A stretch of 46,007 nucleotides of DNA from Flavobacteriales bacterium (GTDB lineage Bacteria > Bacteroidota > Bacteroidia > Flavobacteriales_F > PHOS-HE28), in assembly GCA_023382455.1 (NCBI GenBank), contig JAHDVX010000020.1, forward strand, positions 1 through 46,007. The letters run 5' to 3'. Of the stretch, positions 41,153 to 46,007 are shown one piece after another. The translations under genes and the position numbers were made by a program. Position 1 is the stretch's first letter, and each line of letters starts with the position of its first letter. The notes under the pieces are model-generated. The model made no database searches, was not told the origin of the DNA, and worked only from the letters and a program-made list of their open reading frames with translations.

Positions 41153-41998
41153 ATGGCGGAAGGCGGCGAAGTTATCGTGTGGGCCTCTCATGGCCGGTTG
41201 CTCCGCGTGCCGGCCCCGGCGGTGATGGGGATCCTGAACATCACACCGGACTCCTTCGTGGCCGCTTCCCGCCAGGGCACGATGGAGCAGGCCTTGGCCA
41301 CGGCGGGGCGCATGCTGGAGGAAGGTGCGACCATCCTGGACATCGGTGGAGCCAGCACGCGGCCTGGCTCCACCGCCGTGGATGAGGCCGAGGAATTGGA
41401 ACGGGTGGTGCCGGTGGTCGCCCAAGTGCGGCGGCATTTCCCGCAGGCCGTGATCAGTGTGGACACCTGGCGGGCCTCCGTGGCGGCCGAGGCGGTGAAG
41501 GCCGGCGCCTCCCTGGTGAACGACATCGGTGCGGGCGCCTTGGACGAAGCCATGCTGGAGACCGTGGCCGGCCTGGGCGTGCCGTACATCCTGATGCACA
41601 TGCAGGGTACGCCGCGCACCATGCAGGAGGCGCCATGCTACGGGGATGTGCTCGCTGAGGTAACGGCCTTTCTCAGCAGCCGTATGCAGGCCGCGCGCCG
41701 TGCAGGTATCGCGGACGTGGTGGTGGACCCCGGGTTCGGTTTCGGCAAGACCGTGGACCACAACTTCAGCCTGCTCCGCGGGCTGCCCGCCCTCAAGCAA
41801 CTGGGCGTACCGGTGCTGGCGGGCTTGTCGCGCAAGCGCATGATCAACGAAGTATTGGGCACCACACCCGGGGAGGCCCTGAACGGCACCACCGTGGTGA
41901 ACACGATGGCCTTGTTGGGGGGCGCGGACATCCTGCGGGTGCACGACGTGCGGCCGGCGGTGGAGGCGGTGAAATTGGTGGCCGCCTTGGGGCGATGA
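41153..41998 (+). CDS. folP: Dihydropteroate synthase
   Basis: A 281-residue enzyme that joins p-aminobenzoate to the pterin pyrophosphate in folate synthesis. Motifs in order: VMGILNITPDSF, ILDIGGASTRPGS (Ala where Glu is usual), VISVDTWRASVAAEAV, LVNDIGAG, PYILMHMQGTPRTMQ, DVVVDPGFGFGKTVDHN, VLAGLSRKRMI and LRVHDV near the end. Normal length (about 280). Its upstream region carries the promoter of the divergent DUF1599 gene (41167-41174) inside its own first codons. Downstream it is convergent with the gene at 42012 with 13 bases between; the diadenylate cyclase gene that commonly follows folP in Bacteroidota is missing here. Confidence 0.95.
   Translation: MAEGGEVIVWASHGRLLRVPAPAVMGILNITPDSFVAASRQGTMEQALATAGRMLEEGATILDIGGASTRPGSTAVDEAEELERVVPVVAQVRRHFPQAVISVDTWRASVAAEAVKAGASLVNDIGAGALDEAMLETVAGLGVPYILMHMQGTPRTMQEAPCYGDVLAEVTAFLSSRMQAARRAGIADVVVDPGFGFGKTVDHNFSLLRGLPALKQLGVPVLAGLSRKRMINEVLGTTPGEALNGTTVVNTMALLGGADILRVHDVRPAVEAVKLVAALGR
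41167..41174 (-). promoter_or_regulatory. -7 box TAACTTCG of the DUF1599 gene, inside the folP coding region
   Basis: TAACTTCGCCGCC on the minus strand, 43 bases before the DUF1599 ATG (41123). It lies within codons 5-8 of folP on the other strand, so the two transcripts overlap at their 5' ends. Confidence 0.5.
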
Positions 41999-42011
41999 CC
42001 GGTCCCGCACC

Positions 42012-42575
42012 TCAACGGATCGCCTCCCGACCGAGCCGGTCACGGCGCTCGTAGTACCCCCGGTGGGTCTTCTCGTATTCGTCCATCACCTTGGAGAACA
42101 TGGGACGCATCTGTTCGGTGTAGGGCGTGTCCCAGCTCATATTCCGGACGCTGGCCTTGTAGGCCGCCAATCCAATGGCCTCCTCGAAACTGGAGAGATC
42201 CACATCCCGGATCCAGGCAAAGAGCGACACCTGAAGGTCCATTTCATAGAAGGGCACGTCCGGGTAGGGCGGGATCTCGCGCGTGTCGATCACCACGTGC
42301 TTGGTTACCATGTTCTTCTTGCTGAACCAGACCTCGTACTTCCAGCCACGTTCCAGGCGGAACTTGTAGCGGCCGTCCCCCTTGGTCAAATGTTGCTGGT
42401 CCTCCTGCCCGGCCTTGATCACACGGACCAAGGCCCCCTTGATCGGATCACCGGAAAAAAGCTCGGTGACCTGGCCCGAAAGCTCCACCGTGAATTCCTG
42501 CGCTTGCGCCGGCCGGAAACCGGCCATGGCCAAGACCATGCCCAGAAGAAGGCCGACCGGAATACGTGATCGCAT
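42012..42575 (-). CDS. Secreted beta-sandwich protein, paralogue of the 39304 protein
   Basis: A 187-residue protein from ATG 42575 (MRSRIPVGLLLGMVLAMAGF, signal peptide ending near AQA). The beta unit reads FTVELSGQVTELFSGDPIKG...RVIKAG and WKYEVWFSKKNMVTKHVVIDTREIPPYPDVPFYEMDLQVSLF, then DLSSFEEAIGLAAYKASVRNMSWDTPYTEQM. The C-terminus is helical and basic (EKTHRGYYERRDRLGREAIR). Similar units are in the 39304 and 20837 proteins. Function unknown. A perfect TACTTTTG lies right before the ATG. Confidence 0.75.
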   Translation of the reverse strand: MRSRIPVGLLLGMVLAMAGFRPAQAQEFTVELSGQVTELFSGDPIKGALVRVIKAGQEDQQHLTKGDGRYKFRLERGWKYEVWFSKKNMVTKHVVIDTREIPPYPDVPFYEMDLQVSLFAWIRDVDLSSFEEAIGLAAYKASVRNMSWDTPYTEQMRPMFSKVMDEYEKTHRGYYERRDRLGREAIR

Positions 42576-42579
42576 GCCA

Positions 42580-42587
42580 CAAAAGTA
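42580..42587 (-). promoter_or_regulatory. -7 box TACTTTTG
   Basis: Exact TAnnTTTG match ending 4 bases before the ATG at 42575 (TACTTTTGTGGC-ATG). Very short or absent leader. Confidence 0.5.
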
Positions 42588-42696
42588 TTCTCCGATGCAT
42601 AGCGCCCCTCGCCTCCGTTGCGCCGGGCGGTCGACCTGTTTTCCGAACTTCATTCAAGGGCAAACAGCATTGCAAGGACCGCGCCATGATCGGCAT

Positions 42697-43749
42697 TCAT
42701 GCCTGTTCGTTGGTGGTGGCCCCGGGTGCCATCCGTTCCACGGTCCTCACCATCAACTGGCGCTTTCCGCCTTTCACGCGCAAGGCGATGGGCTCCCCGA
42801 AGCGGAAATGGTTGGCCGCGTCGGGCATGCGGTCCAGCATCTCCTGGGTCACCATCAGGTGGGCCTTCTGGCTCTTGGCCATGGATTGTACGCGGCTCAC
42901 CGTGTTCATCACATCGCCACTGAGGTCGATGGCGCGCTTGATGTGGCCCACCTGGGCGGTGATCACCCGCCCGCCGTGGAGCCCGCCGCGGAATTCGGGG
43001 GCGGCACCGAACTCGCGCATCATGTGCTGGCGGTGCGCGTCCAGACGTTCCTTGATGTCGAAATAGAGCGCCAGGCAGTTGTTCCGCTCCACGCCCGTAC
43101 GCATCGTCCACGTGAAGATCACCTCATCGCCCACGTACTTGTGGATCTCGGCATCATGCCGCAATACCGCATCGGTCATCAGCGAATGCGTGGTGTTGAG
43201 GAAGCGGAAGTAGAGCATGTCTCCCAGCCGCTCATTGAGGGCCGAGCTGCCTACCAGGTCGATGCTGAGCACCACCCGCTCATCCACCCGGGGCTTGTCG
43301 TACCAGCCGAGCAGGAAGCCCAGGAAGAATCGCCTGCCCATGAACTCCTCCACCTGCACCACCAGGATGGCCACGGAGGTGATCACCACCACCTGCAGGG
43401 CAAAACGGTAGAAGCCGATGGCCAGCACCAGGTCGCCCAGCGGCAGGTGCACGGTGGCGTGCCCCCGGCTCGCCATCCAGGCCAGGCCCATCACGAAGAT
43501 GGTGAAGAGGTTCACCGCAAGGGCCTTCCCCAGGAACTGCAGCGGGATGGCCAGCGACCGGAAGCGGCGACGGAACAGGAATTCCTCCAGGATACCGGTC
43601 CATGCGCCGAGGAAGATCCAGGCAAGCAGGAGGCGAAGCTCCAGGTGCCCGCTGAACAAATGGAGCACCGAGCCTACGGCCGCCGTCACCAGGGCATACT
43701 TCAGCACCTTGCGCAACTTGTAGCGCGTAATGGAGGAGATCCTAGCCAA
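42697..43749 (-). CDS. Membrane-bound class III adenylate cyclase
   Basis: A 350-residue protein. Residues 1-about 145 hold four to five membrane segments; residues 155-345 are a class III cyclase domain. Metal residues are D164 (LSIDLVGSS) and D208 (YVGDEV). Substrate-selecting K204 (EIHKYVG) and D275 (AIDLSGD), and transition-state N282 and R286 (MNTVSRV), are those of an ATP-using cyclase, so cAMP is the likely product. It is a complete catalytic set in one chain, which would work as a homodimer. No HAMP or sensor domain beyond the membrane part is visible. Divergent from the methyltransferase gene with 57 bases between the starts. Confidence 0.85.
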   Translation of the reverse strand: MARISSITRYKLRKVLKYALVTAAVGSVLHLFSGHLELRLLLAWIFLGAWTGILEEFLFRRRFRSLAIPLQFLGKALAVNLFTIFVMGLAWMASRGHATVHLPLGDLVLAIGFYRFALQVVVITSVAILVVQVEEFMGRRFFLGFLLGWYDKPRVDERVVLSIDLVGSSALNERLGDMLYFRFLNTTHSLMTDAVLRHDAEIHKYVGDEVIFTWTMRTGVERNNCLALYFDIKERLDAHRQHMMREFGAAPEFRGGLHGGRVITAQVGHIKRAIDLSGDVMNTVSRVQSMAKSQKAHLMVTQEMLDRMPDAANHFRFGEPIALRVKGGKRQLMVRTVERMAPGATTNEQA

Positions 43750-43793
43750 AGCCGGGGAATTGGGCGGCGCGAAAATAGCTCCGGGCCATGGCC

Positions 43794-43801
43794 GACCTTT
43801 G
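43794..43801 (+). promoter_or_regulatory. Possible -7 box GACCTTTG
   Basis: GACCTTTGCCGC-ATG, the same arrangement as at recR. One mismatch to TAnnTTTG. Confidence 0.35.
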
Positions 43802-43805
43802 CCGC

Positions 43806-44459
43806 ATGTCCTGGTTGCAAAGCGTGTTGAGCTATGTATGGCCGGTCACCGTATGGGAAGGCCCCGGCAAATACGGCCCGCTGAAACTGGTTTGGGAGCA
43901 GGGGCAATTGGTGGTGAACAGCGATCACGCCAACCAGAGCTATGGCAACCTGCACGCCATCTGGCAGCAATGCCTGGATGACCGGCAGGTGGTGCGGCGC
44001 AAGCCCGGGAGCATCCTGGTGCTGGGTTTCGGGGCGGGCAGTTGCGCCAGCATCCTACGACGGGAGCTTGGGATCAAGGCCCCGATCACCGGCGTGGAAG
44101 GAGACCCGGAGATGCTCCGCCTGGCCCGCGAGCACTTCCGCATCGGCCGGTTGGGCGATCTGGACCTGGTGAACGCCGATGCCTTGGAATTCGCGCAATC
44201 GCATGAGCGGGCCTATGACCTGGTACTGGTGGACCTGTGCCATGAGCTCGACCTGGTGCCGGGCGTGGATGAGGAACCCTTTATCGCGGCCCTTCGGCAG
44301 CGCACCGCCCCGGGCGGCCTGCTGTGCTTCAACACCATTGTCCATGACGAAGGGAGCGGCAAGCGCAGCCAACGGGTAAGCGACCTGCTGCGTCTCCATT
44401 TCGGCTGCTGCGAGGAGCGCCTGTACCAAAACATTAACCGGGTGTTGACGGCGTGGTGA
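43806..44459 (+). CDS. Spermidine-synthase-like methyltransferase-fold protein
   Basis: A 217-residue protein from ATG 43806 (MSWLQSVLSYVWPV); an ATG at 43788 adds six residues and is also possible. It has SILVLGFGAGSCASILRRELG, ITGVEGDPEMLRLAREHF, LVNADALEF and YDLVLVDLCHELDLVPG, matching the spermidine synthase / class I methyltransferase fold. It lacks the N-terminal beta-hairpin domain typical of polyamine synthases, although a short hydrophobic-aromatic start is there. Substrate unknown. Transcribed away from the adenylate cyclase. Confidence 0.8.
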   Translation: MSWLQSVLSYVWPVTVWEGPGKYGPLKLVWEQGQLVVNSDHANQSYGNLHAIWQQCLDDRQVVRRKPGSILVLGFGAGSCASILRRELGIKAPITGVEGDPEMLRLAREHFRIGRLGDLDLVNADALEFAQSHERAYDLVLVDLCHELDLVPGVDEEPFIAALRQRTAPGGLLCFNTIVHDEGSGKRSQRVSDLLRLHFGCCEERLYQNINRVLTAW

Positions 44460-44529
44460 ACAAGGCGTTCACTTGCTAGCGCCCATCGGTGGCCATGCGG
44501 CCCGTATTTTGCTTATCCAAGTTCCCGGT

Positions 44530-46007
44530 TTGAAGAACGTACGCACGACCATTGGGGGACTCGCCCCTTTGCTGCTCGCCTTGGGCACTTGGTGCCAGGC
44601 CGGGGCCCAGCCTGTGTGCTCCATCTCGCTGGGGGCGGACGCCACCATTTGTCAGGGATCAACCGTCACCCTGAACGGACCATCCGGCTACACCAACCAC
44701 CTGTGGAGCACCGGTGCCACCACCCCGTCGATCACCGTGGGCACCGCAGGCGACTATTGGTGCGAAGTGAGCTACCCGAGCGGCAACCTGGTGACCAACG
44801 GTAACTTTTCGGCGGGGAATACCGGTTTCTCGAGCCAATTCTCCTATTCATTGTTCTCCGTGCAGAACGAGGGCGTGTACACGGTGGGGCAAAATGCCAG
44901 CTGGTACCATAATCAGTTTCAAGGCACCGGGAACGGCAACTTCCTGATCGGCAATGCCGGCTGGGTGAGTTGGGTGAACGGCCAGCAGGATGTCTGGTGC
45001 CAGACCATCCCTTGCTGTCCGGGGCAGACCTATACCCTCAGCTATCGGGCACTCACCTTGAGCAACGAGATACCGGCACGGGCACTGTGGGTGATGGACG
45101 GCGTCATTGCCCAGTGGCCTGACTTCACGTTTCCGGCCTATGGGGCGGGGTGGCAACAATCCACCATCACCTGGACTGCGGGCCCCGGGCAGACCAGTGT
45201 GAATGCCTGCATCAGGATCACCTCCGCCGATGGTGTTGGGGATGATTTCGGGTTAGACGACATCTCCATGTCCTCCACCGTCGTGCTTCGCGATACGGTA
45301 CATGTAAACGTGACGCCCCTGCCCACGGTGAATCTGGGACCGAACCAGGTGCTGTGCGCAGGTGATGTGCTGAACCTGAACGCCGCTGTACCCGGGGGTA
45401 GCTATGTGTGGCAGGACGGAAGTACCAACCCGACTTTCCAAGTATCCACGGCCGGCACCTACTCGGTGGACGTCACCGCCCAAAGCTGCACCAACTCGGA
45501 CCAGATCACTGTCGCGTACAACCCGCAGCCCGTGATAAACCTCGGGCCGGACACCACCCTCTGCGCCGGATCATCCCTCACCCTTTCCGCGCCCGGCGCG
45601 GGCTACAGCCACCTCTGGCAGGACGGCTCCACCGCTCCGGCCTTCACCGTGACAGGCCCAGGGACCTATTGGGCGGAGGCCACCCTGAACAACTGCAGCA
45701 CACGCGACACCATCCAGGTGGCCTACCTGCCCATGCCCACCGTGGACCTGGGCAACGACACCGCCATCTGCGCCGGGACCTCCCTGCTGCTGGATGCCAC
45801 CGTGCCCGGCGCCACCTATCTCTGGCAGGACGGCAGCACGGCATCGTCCTTCACCGCCACGGCCGCGGGCACGTACCAGGTGACCGTTGACCTCAACGGC
45901 TGCACCGCACAGGACGCCATCAACGTCTCCGTCAACCCGCTGCCCGCGGTGGACCTCGGGCCGGACACCACCCTCTGCGCCGGATCATCCCTCACCCTTT
46001 CCGCGCC
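44530..46007 (+). CDS. Large repeat adhesin, likely type IX secretion cargo (3' end outside window)
   Basis: An open frame of 492 codons to the window edge. The only in-frame start with a signal peptide is the TTG at 44530 (KNVRTTIGGLAPLLLALGTW...AQP); no ATG is in frame upstream. A first Ig/PKD-like unit (LGADATICQGSTVTLN) is followed by a jelly-roll-like domain (NGNFSAGNTGF...VWCQTIPCCPGQTYTLSY) of the sort found in gliding/adhesin proteins, then 69-residue repeats from 45334, each with LG...C.G..L.L.A......Y.WQDGST and a later Cys. The C-terminal sorting signal would lie beyond the window. TATTTTG (44505-44511) lies 18 bases upstream. Confidence 0.8.
   Translation, partial: MKNVRTTIGGLAPLLLALGTWCQAGAQPVCSISLGADATICQGSTVTLNGPSGYTNHLWSTGATTPSITVGTAGDYWCEVSYPSGNLVTNGNFSAGNTGFSSQFSYSLFSVQNEGVYTVGQNASWYHNQFQGTGNGNFLIGNAGWVSWVNGQQDVWCQTIPCCPGQTYTLSYRALTLSNEIPARALWVMDGVIAQWPDFTFPAYGAGWQQSTITWTAGPGQTSVNACIRITSADGVGDDFGLDDISMSSTVVLRDTVHVNVTPLPTVNLGPNQVLCAGDVLNLNAAVPGGSYVWQDGSTNPTFQVSTAGTYSVDVTAQSCTNSDQITVAYNPQPVINLGPDTTLCAGSSLTLSAPGAGYSHLWQDGSTAPAFTVTGPGTYWAEATLNNCSTRDTIQVAYLPMPTVDLGNDTAICAGTSLLLDATVPGATYLWQDGSTASSFTATAAGTYQVTVDLNGCTAQDAINVSVNPLPAVDLGPDTTLCAGSSLTLSA
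45334..46007 (+). repeat. Tandem repeat of exactly 207 bases (69 codons), three copies plus a fourth begun
   Basis: Repeat boundaries (codon for Leu in LG) are at 45334, 45541, 45748 and 45955. Spacing is 207 each time. Copies 2 (45541) and 4 (45955) are identical for the 53 bases seen before the window ends, while copies 1 and 3 differ from them at many places. The region is part of the adhesin gene. Confidence 0.9.

Overview
The window looks like a chromosomal segment of a GC-rich member of the Bacteroidota, probably an uncultured Flavobacteriales-like lineage. The evidence is: two large PorE-like proteins with PD40 beta-propeller repeats, a DUF5723 outer-membrane protein, a repeat-rich adhesin of the kind exported by type IX secretion, the Bacteroidota gene neighbourhood folP / DUF1599 / DoxX (BT_3928) / tpiA / prmA, few Shine-Dalgarno sequences, and many -7 boxes of the form TAnnTTTG or TAnnTTCG just upstream of genes. 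No phage, insertion sequence, CRISPR array or rRNA was seen. One tRNA-Arg(ACG) is present. Genes are densely packed and no stretch longer than about 235 bases is empty.

Left part (1-16 kb, all minus strand). A cell-envelope sugar cluster reads kdsA, a transaldolase fused to a KdsD-type CBS pair, a KdsC-like HAD phosphatase, a PIG-V-like GT-C mannosyltransferase, then the 5' end of a Tat-exported glycosylasparaginase. Upstream are a FAH-family hydrolase and a DEDDh exonuclease. Next come a PorE-like PD40/OmpA protein with a strong terminator, an orphan 2-oxo-acid dehydrogenase E2, a glycosyltransferase fused to a degenerate sugar-phosphotransferase tail, recR, a metallo-beta-lactamase-fold hydrolase, a TPR lipoprotein, recA and bcp.

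Middle part (16-24 kb, mixed strands). rarA, a small membrane protein with an odd start region, a lipoprotein/DUF5723 pair, a proline-rich secreted protein preceded by a 40-residue single-pass membrane ORF, a TPR protein and secreted partner, an orphan SiaC-like regulator and tRNA-Arg.

Right part (23.7-46 kb). A long minus-strand run reads tpiA, prmA, a secreted protein of about 1,490 residues, plsY, a 2,044-residue PD40/coiled-coil/double-SPOR protein, clpS and an M48 lipoprotein peptidase. Several junctions overlap by 1-4 bases or more, which suggests coupled expression. Further right are a DoxX-family protein, DUF1599 divergent from folP, two secreted proteins of one paralogous family, a membrane adenylate cyclase divergent from a spermidine-synthase-like methyltransferase, and the start of a large adhesin with exact 207-base repeats that runs off the window.

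The strongest candidate for something undescribed is the transaldolase-CBS fusion inside the Kdo genes. It carries the regulatory module normally attached to arabinose-5-phosphate isomerase, but on an aldolase fold that could in principle make the same sugar phosphate.
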